The translations under genes were made by a program, and so were the position numbers. The notes below the pieces were generated by a model. It saw only the letters and a program-made list of their open reading frames with translations, had not been told where the DNA came from and made no database searches. From Bacteroidota bacterium (GTDB taxonomy: Bacteria; Bacteroidota; Ignavibacteria; Kapaibacteriales; UBA961), in NCBI GenBank assembly GCA_020852855.1, contig JADZAA010000024.1, forward strand, positions 1 to 59,787: DNA of 59,787 nucleotides. The letters run 5' to 3'. This document shows positions 16,823 to 25,800 of this stretch, in pieces. Numbering within the stretch: the first letter of the stretch is position 1; every line of letters starts with the position of its first letter.

Positions 16823-18382
16823 ATGGCAGACGTGCGCCCGGAAGAAATTTCCACTATTTTACGGCGACAGCTATCCGGTTACGAAAAAGATGTTGATATT
16901 TACGAGGTCGGAACCGTTTTGCAAGTAGGCGACGGGGTTGCCCGCGTTTACGGGCTTAGCAAAGTTATGGCCTCCGAGCTTGTGGAATTTCCCAACGGCG
17001 TTGTGGGCATGGTGCTGAACCTGGAAGAAGACAACGTGGGCGTGATTCTGTTTGGCGACGACCGTCTTGTGAAAGAAGGCTATACGGTGCGTCGCACGGG
17101 GCGCATAGCCTCCGTTCCCGTAGGCGAGGAATTGCTCGGGCGCGTGGTAAACCCTCTGGGAATACCGATTGACGGAAAAGGTGCTATAAGCACAGCGCAG
17201 ACATTTCCTATCGAACGCAAAGCTCTTGGCGTTATAGAGCGCCAACCTGTGAAAGAGCCGTTGCAAACAGGTATAAAAGCAATTGACGCGCTTATTCCCA
17301 TCGGGCGCGGCCAGCGCGAACTTATTATCGGCGACCGCCAAACCGGAAAAACGGTTGTTGCACTCGATACCATTATCAATCAAAAATTCACTCATACCGA
17401 AGAAGCGCGTCGGCAAGGCGTTAATCCCGTATATTGCATCTATGTTGCAATAGGCCAGAAAGGCTCGACGGTTGCCAACGTGGTTTCCACATTGGAAGAG
17501 CATGGCGCAATGGACTATACAATTATCGTTGCCGCAAATGCTTCCGACCCTGCCCCTTTGCAATTTATCGCTCCGTATTGCGGTGCATCTATGGGCGAAT
17601 TTTTCCGCGATTCAGGCCGCCACGCCCTTGTAATCTACGACGATTTGTCGAAACAAGCGGCAGCCTATCGTCAGGTTTCATTGTTGTTGCGCCGTCCGCC
17701 TGGACGCGAAGCCTATCCAGGCGATATTTTCTATTTGCACAGCCGCTTGCTTGAGCGCGCAGCCAAACTTTCTGACGATTTGGGCGGTGGGTCAATGACT
17801 GCATTGCCCGTTATCGAAACGCAACAAGGCGACGTTGCGGCTTATATTCCCACGAACGTTATCTCGATTACCGACGGGCAGATTTACCTTGAGCCTAATC
17901 TGTTTAACGCAGGTATCCGTCCGGCTTTGAACGTGGGTATTTCGGTGTCGCGCGTAGGTGGAAATGCGCAAATCAAAGCTATGAAAAAAGTAGCGGGGCC
18001 GCTTAAACTCGAACTCGCAATGTTCCGCGCACTCGAAGCATTCGCAAAATTCGGGTCCGACCTCGACAAAGATACATTGCAGAAACTTAATCGCGGACAA
18101 AGACTTTCCGAGATATTGAAGCAATTGCAATATTCGCCCGTTCCCGTCGAGCGTCAAGTTGCGCTTATGTATGCGGCAACAACGGGTGCTTTGGACGATG
18201 TTCCCGTGGAATATGTCGGCAGATTCGAGCAGGAATTTACCGAATACATGGAAACGCACCGCAAGGACGTTCTCGATATGATTGCTGCCAAAAAAGAGCT
18301 TTCAAAAGAGGTTTCTGCCGGACTTGACGATGCTATAAATAATTTTATGGCACGCTTCAAAGCGATTTTGCCTAAGAAATAA
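16823..18382 (+). CDS. atpA: F1F0 ATP synthase subunit alpha
   Basis: Non-catalytic nucleotide-binding subunit of F1, 519 residues, full length. It has the beta-barrel N-terminal part, a Walker A loop GDRQTGKT at residues 170-177, the Walker B region [11 protein letters not shown], and the signature [25 protein letters not shown]. The C-terminal helical domain is complete. It is followed 29 bases later not by atpG but by a sugar epimerase gene. Confidence 0.98.
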   Translation: MADVRPEEISTILRRQLSGYEKDVDIYEVGTVLQVGDGVARVYGLSKVMASELVEFPNGVVGMVLNLEEDNVGVILFGDDRLVKEGYTVRRTGRIASVPVGEELLGRVVNPLGIPIDGKGAISTAQTFPIERKALGVIERQPVKEPLQTGIKAIDALIPIGRGQRELIIGDRQTGKTVVALDTIINQKFTHTEEARRQGVNPVYCIYVAIGQKGSTVANVVSTLEEHGAMDYTIIVAANASDPAPLQFIAPYCGASMGEFFRDSGRHALVIYDDLSKQAAAYRQVSLLLRRPPGREAYPGDIFYLHSRLLERAAKLSDDLGGGSMTALPVIETQQGDVAAYIPTNVISITDGQIYLEPNLFNAGIRPALNVGISVSRVGGNAQIKAMKKVAGPLKLELAMFRALEAFAKFGSDLDKDTLQKLNRGQRLSEILKQLQYSPVPVERQVALMYAATTGALDDVPVEYVGRFEQEFTEYMETHRKDVLDMIAAKKELSKEVSAGLDDAINNFMARFKAILPKK

Positions 18383-18411
18383 TCCCGAATAATCATTGTT
18401 TTTTTCGTATC

Positions 18412-19377
18412 ATGATTGTTTTAACCGGCGGTGCAGGATTTATCGGAAGCTGTTTCTTGAAAACGCTTAACGACGAAGGATTTTACGACGTAATCATCGT
18501 AGATACACTCGGTTCGGACTTGAAGTGGAAAAATCTTTTGGGAAAACGCTATCGCGAAATTATGTCGCCGCAGCGTTTCCGAGAGCAATGTCTTGGCGAT
18601 AAACTCGACCGCGCCGTTGATACTATTGTGCATTTGGGTGCTTGTTCTACCACGACAGAGCGCGACGCAGATTTTCTTTACGACAATAACACGCGATACA
18701 GCATAGACATAGCAACATCCGCAAGCCATAATTCTATACGAATGATATATGCAAGCAGTGCGGCCGTTTATGGGCTCGGCGAGCAGGGCTATGCCGATTG
18801 GCTTGGTGTTACGCTTCGTCCGCTGAATATGTACGGCTACTCGAAATTGCTGTTCGACGTATGGACGCGCAAAAACGGATTGGACGGTGAATATACAGGC
18901 TTGCGATATTTTAACGTGTATGGCCCGAACGAATATCATAAGGGCGATATGGCAAGCATGATTTATAAAGCGTTTGGACAAATTAGCGGGCGCGGTGCTT
19001 TGCGGCTGTTCCGTTCAACTACGTCGGATTATCCTGACGGCGGCCAAATGCGCGACTTTATTTACGTTAAAGACGTATGCCGCGTAATGTGGAAAATATT
19101 CGAGAACAAGGACATCCGCGGCATATATAATTTAGGAACGGGTGCGCCGCGAACTTGGAATGACCTTGCGGCGGCAACATTTTCGGCTATGGGGCGCAAC
19201 CCGAATATAGAATACGCGGATATGCCCGATTCCTTGCGCGGGCAATATCAAAATCATACTTGCGCCGATATGACTACGCTGGCCTCTGTATTACCCGGAA
19301 TACGCTATACATCGCTTGAAGAAGGTGTGTACGACTACATTACGGGCTATCTCGCAACAGAAAATATCTACTTTTAA
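18412..19377 (+). CDS. hldD: ADP-glyceromanno-heptose 6-epimerase
   Basis: HldD (RfaD) converts ADP-D-glycero-D-manno-heptose to the L-glycero form used in the LPS inner core. This 321-residue short-chain dehydrogenase-fold protein has the NAD(P) loop GGAGFIGS (6-13), Ser116 in ASSAAVYG and the catalytic pair Tyr141-x3-Lys145 in YGYSK. Family features LKWKNL, YFNVYGPNE and MRDFIYVKDV are present. It lies in frame with the operon, 29 bases after atpA and 18 before atpG, so it is probably co-transcribed with ATP synthase genes. No other heptose gene is in the window. Confidence 0.92.
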   Translation: MIVLTGGAGFIGSCFLKTLNDEGFYDVIIVDTLGSDLKWKNLLGKRYREIMSPQRFREQCLGDKLDRAVDTIVHLGACSTTTERDADFLYDNNTRYSIDIATSASHNSIRMIYASSAAVYGLGEQGYADWLGVTLRPLNMYGYSKLLFDVWTRKNGLDGEYTGLRYFNVYGPNEYHKGDMASMIYKAFGQISGRGALRLFRSTTSDYPDGGQMRDFIYVKDVCRVMWKIFENKDIRGIYNLGTGAPRTWNDLAAATFSAMGRNPNIEYADMPDSLRGQYQNHTCADMTTLASVLPGIRYTSLEEGVYDYITGYLATENIYF

Positions 19378-19395
19378 GCAGGAGAACGACGCCTC

Positions 19396-20298
19396 ATGGC
19401 AACGTTACGCGATTTGCGCCAACGCATCGGCGCCATTAAAAATACCGAAAAAATTACAGCGGCAATGCGTGTGGTGGCCTCCACAAAATTACGCCGCGCA
19501 CAGCAGGCTATTCTTGCCGCTCGTCCTTATACTTTGAAAATTCAGGAAATTCTGGGTAATCTTTCGGCAGCCAAAGAAGAAGAATACTTTCATCCTTTGC
19601 TTCGCAAGCCCAAAGAAATAAAGAATGTTGCAGTTCTTGTCATAACGTCCGATCGCGGATTGTGCGGCAGTTTCAACTCGAACCTGCTGAAAAACGCTAT
19701 GTATCATATTACACAGAAGTTGCCGTCCGAACATAAAAACATGAATGTTTCGACGATAGCCGTAGGCAAACGTGCGGTAGCGTTCTTTGCAAAAGCAAAC
19801 GTGAATTTAATACGGCAATATCCGGATATTTTTGCCAAACTTGATTTTTCTACGGCCGAAGATATCGCCACGCTTGTAGCCGACGGCTTCACAGATGAAA
19901 AATTCGACCGCGTAGAAATTATCTTCAACGAATTTAAGTCTATTATACGGCAAGAAGTTAAACTGACAAATCTATTGCCGATAGAGCCCGTTCTTACGCC
20001 GCAGGCACAAAAAGCAGCCTCGTTGCACCCCGAGCGCACCATAGACTATATTTTCGAGCCTACAAAAGGCGATATTATGGATGTGTTACTGCCAAAATAT
20101 CTGAAAATTCAGGTATGGCGCGCATTGCTTGAATCCAATGCTGCCGAGCAGGCCGCACGTATGATGGCAATGGAAACCGCAAGTAAAAATGCCAAAGACC
20201 TAATCAATAATCTTACGCTTTCCTATAATAAAGCACGGCAAGCGGCTATTACCAAAGAAATGCTTGAAATTGTGGGCGGTGCGGAAGCACTAAAATAA
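19396..20298 (+). CDS. atpG: F1F0 ATP synthase subunit gamma
   Basis: Central rotor shaft, 300 residues. The N-terminus (TLRDLRQRIGAIKNTEKITAAMRVVA) and C-terminus (ESNAAEQAARMMAMETASKNA with NLTLSYNKARQAAITKE) are the two long helices of the shaft and match the family closely; ITSDRGLCGSFNSN is the middle signature. It is the last gene of the operon; atpD and atpC do not follow, so beta and epsilon must be encoded elsewhere. Confidence 0.97.
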   Translation: MATLRDLRQRIGAIKNTEKITAAMRVVASTKLRRAQQAILAARPYTLKIQEILGNLSAAKEEEYFHPLLRKPKEIKNVAVLVITSDRGLCGSFNSNLLKNAMYHITQKLPSEHKNMNVSTIAVGKRAVAFFAKANVNLIRQYPDIFAKLDFSTAEDIATLVADGFTDEKFDRVEIIFNEFKSIIRQEVKLTNLLPIEPVLTPQAQKAASLHPERTIDYIFEPTKGDIMDVLLPKYLKIQVWRALLESNAAEQAARMMAMETASKNAKDLINNLTLSYNKARQAAITKEMLEIVGGAEALK

Positions 20299-20345
20299 TA
20301 GCATCTTTTTGCAAGATATTTTTTATTGGTCGTCCGTCATCTAAG

Positions 20346-20371
20346 GGCTGTTTGCTTTATTGTAGACAGCC
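20346..20371 (+). terminator. Probable terminator of the atp operon
   Basis: GGCTGT at 20346-20351 pairs with ACAGCC at 20366-20371 over a 14-base loop, 48 bases after the atpG stop, followed by the T-rich stretch GCTTTATTTT. The stem is short, so efficiency is uncertain. It also lies between convergent genes. Confidence 0.4.
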
Positions 20372-20495
20372 GCTTTATTTTGGTGCCGTATGGTTTTTTC
20401 ATTTAACCTATCATATTCCGCTATTGGCAAGAATTTTATAATTCTCCGTTTATTTCCGCCGGCTGATTTATCGCATCCTGAAAAATACGTAAGTT

Positions 20496-21671
20496 TCAGC
20501 ACACCGTACCGGCTGCAAATCCCGACGACCATGCCCATTGAAAATTATATCCGCCAAGCCAACCTGTTACGTCAACTGCCTCGCCGATAAAATACAAACC
20601 TTTCACCGCACGACATTCCATTGTTTTTGATGATAATTCACGAGTGTCCACGCCGCCTGCCGTTACCTCTGCTTTATCGAATCCGGCGCGGCTTTCCGGT
20701 GCAATTTTCCATTGTGTAACAGTGCTGTAAAGCTTCAGTCGTGAGGCGGCCGAAAGCGACGCAACATTACCTTTAAATTCGGTACGTTCGCAGAAAAGTT
20801 CGGACAAACGCTTGGGAATATATCCAGCAAGTGCATTTTTTATATCGAATTTGGAGATTTCTCGCTCGTTCAAAAATCCGTTTTCCGCAATATCCGGCAA
20901 TAAATTCAGCCTTATGCTTTCGCCGTCGTGCCAATACGATGAAATTTGCAGAATCGCGGGGCCGCTTAGTCCGCGATGAGTAAATAATACGCTTTCGCGG
21001 AACGAAGCGCGAGCATTAGAAACTACGGCTTCGGCTGAAACACCGGAAAGCATTGCAAAATCTTGTTCGCTTGCGCCAAACAGCAACGGCGTAAGCGCAG
21101 GGCGCGGTTCAACTGTTTTGAGCCCGAATTGCAGTGCAATGCGATAGGCAAAATCGGTAGCACCCATTGCCGGAATGGACATTCCGCCTGTGGCGATTAT
21201 CAGCGATTCACAGGAAAAATCATTGTTAAAGGCGGAACAAATATAGCGTTCGCCCTTTTTTTCTATTTTTTGAATATTGCTGTTTGTGCGAATTTCCACA
21301 TTGGCAATTTTACATTCATCGGTCAGCATCTTCACGATTTGTTTTGCACTTCCATTGCAGAATAATTGCCCTGATTTTTTTTCATGATAAGCGATATTAT
21401 GGCGTTCTGCCAAACGAATAAAATCGGCCGGTGTATATCGTGCCAGCGCGGAAATGCAAAAATGAGTATTCTCGGAAATGTAATTTTTGGGCGATGCACC
21501 GATATTGGTGAAATTACAACGCCCGCCACCGGAAATCAAAATTTTTTTGCCTAATTTTTCAGAGTGTTCGATAATGAGAACTCGCCGCCCGCGTTTGCCG
21601 GCAGTCGCTGCACAAAAAAGCCCGGCCGCGCCTCCGCCAATAACTATTACGTCAAATTTATGTTCGGACAT
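20496..21671 (-). CDS. HI0933/YhiN-family FAD-dependent oxidoreductase
   Basis: A flavoprotein of 391 residues of the BaiN/HI0933-like family, whose cellular substrate is mostly unknown. It has the Rossmann FAD loop VIGGGAAGLFCA (10-21), the family signature KLGKKILISGGGRCNFTN (about 39-56), the second loop IIATGGMSIPAMGATDFAYRIA, and the C-terminal FAD contact GLYFIGEAVDVTGWLGGYNFQWAWSSG. Length is normal. It converges with atpG and stands alone; no operon partner is seen. Confidence 0.9.
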   Translation of the reverse strand: MSEHKFDVIVIGGGAAGLFCAATAGKRGRRVLIIEHSEKLGKKILISGGGRCNFTNIGASPKNYISENTHFCISALARYTPADFIRLAERHNIAYHEKKSGQLFCNGSAKQIVKMLTDECKIANVEIRTNSNIQKIEKKGERYICSAFNNDFSCESLIIATGGMSIPAMGATDFAYRIALQFGLKTVEPRPALTPLLFGASEQDFAMLSGVSAEAVVSNARASFRESVLFTHRGLSGPAILQISSYWHDGESIRLNLLPDIAENGFLNEREISKFDIKNALAGYIPKRLSELFCERTEFKGNVASLSAASRLKLYSTVTQWKIAPESRAGFDKAEVTAGGVDTRELSSKTMECRAVKGLYFIGEAVDVTGWLGGYNFQWAWSSGFAAGTVC

Positions 21672-21813
21672 TTAATTTATTTTCTTGGCAGTCTTTGAAA
21701 AATGCAAAATTAAAGCAAAAAAATATATTTTGCCCCGATTTACGGAAATAATAATTATCTATTTATGCAGTAAGAATTTATGGCGTTTTTTATAATGCCG
21801 ACTTATGCTTTGA

Positions 21814-21847
21814 TTTGCCGACAAATACACGCTTTTTCGTATCTTTG
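21814..21847 (+). promoter_or_regulatory. Orphan promoter-like sequence in a 310-base gap
   Basis: TTTG at 21814-21817 and TATCTTTG at 21840-21847, 22 bases apart, form a good Bacteroidota promoter, but no credible gene follows on the plus strand. A transcript from here would run antisense to the beta-lactamase gene. The gap 21672-21981 otherwise holds only a hairpin at 21968-21986. This could drive a small or antisense RNA, or be left over from a lost gene. Confidence 0.35.
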
Positions 21848-21967
21848 CCTTTGTGCTGTATGCTTATGGTTGCGAGGCATCATGTTTCTCCGATTCGTGA
21901 TAATCTTTGGTCGTATTATTGCTCTATGGGGTGCCAACACTGATTTTTATTTATCTAAACCGTTGCG

Positions 21968-21986
21968 CTTGAATGCCGAATTCAAG
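21968..21986 (-). terminator. Hairpin over the end of the beta-lactamase gene
   Basis: CTTGAAT at 21968-21974 and ATTCAAG at 21980-21986 form a perfect 7-base-pair stem with a 5-base loop, spanning the stop codon at 21982-21984 of the minus-strand gene. In the direction of transcription an AT-rich stretch follows about 15 bases later but without a clean T run. A weak terminator is possible. Confidence 0.3.
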
Positions 21987-22734
21987 GGGTTCTAAATAAT
22001 TCGATTGTGTAATCGAGCAATTCTTCGTTCCCGTATTTTCCGTGTCCGGGTACAACTACTCTGACTTGCGGGTATTCCTTTTTTACTTTTTCAACCGTAG
22101 CCGCCCAATCATTAACATTCGCATCATTCAGATATCCTTTATTTGCGTTCATTTCCTTTATTAAGCAACCTCCGAACATTACATTTTCACTCGGAAAATA
22201 CCCTACAATATTATCTTTCGTATGTCCTTCTCCAAAGAACTTTGCTGTTATTTCCCGATTACCGACATTCAGGATTAACGAGTCTTTAAAACTGTTTTCG
22301 GGTACTGTAAAATTGCTTTTTTTCGCAAGTTCAATTGTCTTAAAATACGAATATGACGGTATACCTTTATCGTGGAATGCTTTAAGTCCACCCAAACAAT
22401 CAGGATGATAATGCGTCGGTATAATTGCATTTATCTTGCAATGCAGTATATTTTCAACCCATTGTATCAGTTCTTCGGCACTTTTATCGTCTGCCGGTGT
22501 GTCAAAAATAATTACTTCGTTATCGTTACGTACAATAAGACCATTTCCCGGAACTACTCCATAATCTTTGGTATGCAGGAATGAAGTATGTTCAAATGCG
22601 TTTTCAGATACTTGAGCTATTATCAAATCATCGGTTTGGTACAGAGTATTTACCGATTCTGTCTTTTTAATTACGTTGCAACTTGAAAGTGTCAGTAAAA
22701 GCAGCGGTACAATGATATTGTATGAGTTTTTCAT
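21982..22734 (-). CDS. Subclass B1 metallo-beta-lactamase, predicted lipoprotein
   Basis: Zinc hydrolase of 250 residues predicted to open beta-lactam rings in the periplasm. The N-terminus is a lipoprotein signal (LLLLTLSSC, lipid-bearing Cys19). All B1 ligands are present: His108, His110 and Asp112 in THYHPDCLGG; His171 in GEGHTKDN; Cys190 in GGCLIK; His231 in VPGHGKYG. The Cys ligand separates B1 from B2/B3 and from glyoxalase-like relatives, and the order and spacing are those of CcrA/BlaB-like enzymes. Base composition is visibly more AT-rich than the flanking flavoprotein and dehydrogenase genes, which suggests transfer. Activity and spectrum cannot be known from sequence. Confidence 0.88.
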   Translation of the reverse strand: MKNSYNIIVPLLLLTLSSCNVIKKTESVNTLYQTDDLIIAQVSENAFEHTSFLHTKDYGVVPGNGLIVRNDNEVIIFDTPADDKSAEELIQWVENILHCKINAIIPTHYHPDCLGGLKAFHDKGIPSYSYFKTIELAKKSNFTVPENSFKDSLILNVGNREITAKFFGEGHTKDNIVGYFPSENVMFGGCLIKEMNANKGYLNDANVNDWAATVEKVKKEYPQVRVVVPGHGKYGNEELLDYTIELFRTP

Positions 22735-22770
22735 TTTGAGTTACAAGTTCGTTCACAGTTTTTGCCAAAC

Positions 22771-22807
22771 GAGCCGTTTTCCGTCATTACAAGACGAAAA
22801 ACGGCTC
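22771..22807 (-). terminator. Long hairpin between the 2-oxoglutarate dehydrogenase and beta-lactamase genes
   Basis: The 15 bases at 22771-22785 pair with 22793-22807 with one mismatch around a 7-base loop. In the dehydrogenase direction it lies 60 bases past the stop codon. No T run follows, but the stem is strong enough to end or pause transcription, which would separate the beta-lactamase gene from the upstream gene. Confidence 0.5.
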
Positions 22808-22866
22808 GGTATCAAAGATGGCTTATTGTTTTTATTTCAACTGCCGGCCTAAGCCTGCAATTAAGT

Positions 22867-25800
22867 TTATGCCGAGAAAGCGGTGTGCAGAAATGCCACT
22901 TTCTCTTGTTCGTGTTTTTTGATATGTCCTGCGGCCGGGCTTGCGCTTTCCTTGCGGCCAACGTACATAAATCGTTGATTTACCATAAGCAATGGCTGTA
23001 GTCGCGGCATAATGAATGACCACGCGCCCATATTTTTCGGCTCTTCCTGCACCCAGAAAATATCGCGTGCATTAGAGTATTTGGCGAGTATTTCCGCAGC
23101 AAGCCTTTCATGGAACGGATAGAGTTGCTCCACGCGGATAACAGCCACATTCGAAGCACCGAGCTTGGCACGTTCTGCTGCAAGGTCGAAATACACATTG
23201 CCGGAACAGAACAGCAACCGGTCTATTTTACTTGGTTCGGCTATCGAGACATCGTCGAGAATTTCGCTGAATGACGGCGCGTCTACAAATTCCGACAGCA
23301 CAGAAATCGGCTTGCGCAAATAGCCTTTCGGCGACATTATCACAAGCGGTTTGCGATACGGCGCAAGCACTTGGCGGCGCAGGGCGTGGTAGTATTGCGC
23401 AGGAGTTGTGAAATAGCACACAAACATATTGTCTTCGGCACAAAGTTGCAGAAAACGCTCTAATCTTGCGGACGAATGTTCTGGCCCCTGCCCTTCGTAG
23501 CTGTGCGGCAGAAGCATGGTCAGGTTCGACAGCGTATTCCATTTCTCTTCACCGCTCGATATGAATTGGTCTATAACGACTTGCGCCCCGTTCACAAAAT
23601 CGCCGAACTGTGCTTCCCACAGCGTAAGCCCTTCCAAGTTAATTGTGCTGTAACCGTATTCATAGCCCAGAACCGCTTCTTCCGACAGAGGGCTGTTGTA
23701 AATATGAAACGGTGCTTGCGTGTCCGATAATTTATTGAGCAGAACTAAGGTTTCCTCATTTTGATAATCGCGTAACACGGCATGGCGATGGCTGAAAGTT
23801 CCGCGCCCGCAATCTTGTCCGGTCATACGCACGGTTTTGCCTTCGAGCAACAAAGTTCCGAAAGCCAAAGCCTCGCCCATAGCCCAATCTATGGCGGGAG
23901 TTTGCGAGTCAAGCATAACGCTTCGGCGATGCAATACATCAACTACTTTAGGGTTCGGGTGGAATCCTTCGGGCAGCGTAGAAATTTTTGCGGCCACCAT
24001 ACGCAACGTTTCGGCGGAAACGGCAGTGTGAACAGGCGTAAAAATAGTGGAATCGTCGTTGATGCGGTAATGCGTCTTTGCGTCTTCTATTTCACGGTCG
24101 CTGAATGCCTCGTTAAGTTCATCGCGGAATTCTTTGCCGAGTCCGTCGAGTTCTTCGGCAGTAGCTATTTTTTCCTCGATGAGTTGTTGGCGATATTTCA
24201 GGCGCACAGGAGTCATAGCGCGAATTTTCTTGTAAAGCAAGGGCTGTGTATAGCTTGGCTCGTCGGCCTCGTTATGCCCGTATTTTCGATAGCATAATAA
24301 ATCAACGACCACATCATCGCCAAAAACTTGCCTATATTCAAATGCGAACATGGCGCAGGCGCGAACAGCCTCGGGGTCGTCGCCGTTTACGTGCAAAATA
24401 GGCACTTGCAACATTTTTGCGATTCCGGTTGCATACGGCGTAGAGCGTGCGTCGTCGGGCAAAGTAGTAAAGCCTATTTGATTGTTGATTACAATATGAA
24501 TTGTGCCGCCGGTTTTATAGCCTTCCAATCGCGCCATATTCAAAGTTTCGGCCACCACGCCTTGACCGGCAAAAGCGGCATCGCCATGCACCAAAATCGG
24601 CAGATTTTTCGATTCCGAAGCATCGCCCTGCGCATCGTTCATCGCGCGCGCAATTCCTTCCACTACGGGATTTACGGCTTCCAAATGGCTTGGATTAGGG
24701 GCAAGTTCAACCTTAATTTTATCGTGCAATCGCGAAACGAATACTCCGCGAACGCCCAAATGATATTTCACGTCGCCCGAACCTTGGAACGATTCGTTGC
24801 CGAAATTCCCTTCAAATTCGTCGAAAATCTTCTCGTAAGGCTTGTTCAGAATATTCGCGAGAACGTTCAGCCGTCCGCGGTGCGCCATACCCAAAGTAAC
24901 ACCGTTTAATTTTGCGGCAGCGGCCAATTCAAGAGTTTTTTCGAGAAAAGTAATGGTAGTTTCGCCGCCTTCGACAGAAAAGCGCTTGCTGCCGATATAT
25001 TTGGTGTGCAAATACTGTTCAAACGCCTCTGCCTCAAGCAAATGGCGATATGTGTGTATTTTCTCCTCGCGCGAAAGCTGTACTTTAAAACGATTCGGCT
25101 CGATTTTGTTCAGTATCCATTGCCGTTTTTCAGGCTCTAAAATATGAGCATATTCAATGCCGATTTTTCCGCAATATACATCGCGCAACATATCAATTAT
25201 ATCGCGCAATGTAGCACGTTTTACGCCTCCTATGCCGCCGGTGTCGAATTCGCGGTCTAAATCCCAAATAGTAAAACCATAGCTTGCCGGGTCAAGTTCG
25301 GGGAAATGCCATGATTGCAAACCGAGCGGATTAACGTCGGCAATCATGTGTCCGCGAACACGGTAGGCGTGAATCAACTGCGCCACAAGTGCTTCTTTGT
25401 CAAGCTTGCCAAACTCATCTTGCGAGCCGAACGGGTCAAGCCGTTTGTCGGCTGCCCAGCGTGCTGGGTCGAAATGTATCTGTAATTGGGCAAAAATTTG
25501 GTCGTAGAATTTTTCTTCGCCAAGAATCATTTTGTGAATATAAGCCAGAAATTCGCCGGATTCTGCGCCCTGAATAATGCGATGGTCGTAAGTGCTTGTT
25601 ACCGCAACTACTTTGCTGATAGCCAGCGTGGAAAGTATTCCGGGCATTACGGCCTGAAATTCGGCCGGATATTCTATCGCACCTATCGCCATGATAAGCC
25701 CTTGGCCTTCCATCAGGCGAGGCACGGAGGTTACGGTGCCTATTGTGCCTGGATTTGTAAGGCTTACGCTGGCACCGGTCAGTTCGTCTACTGTCAATTT

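Noticed and set aside
21780-21995. 71-codon open frame on the plus strand
   Set aside because: It begins before the promoter-like element, has an odd residue mix (many Cys, Ile, Leu) and no recognisable pattern; probably chance.
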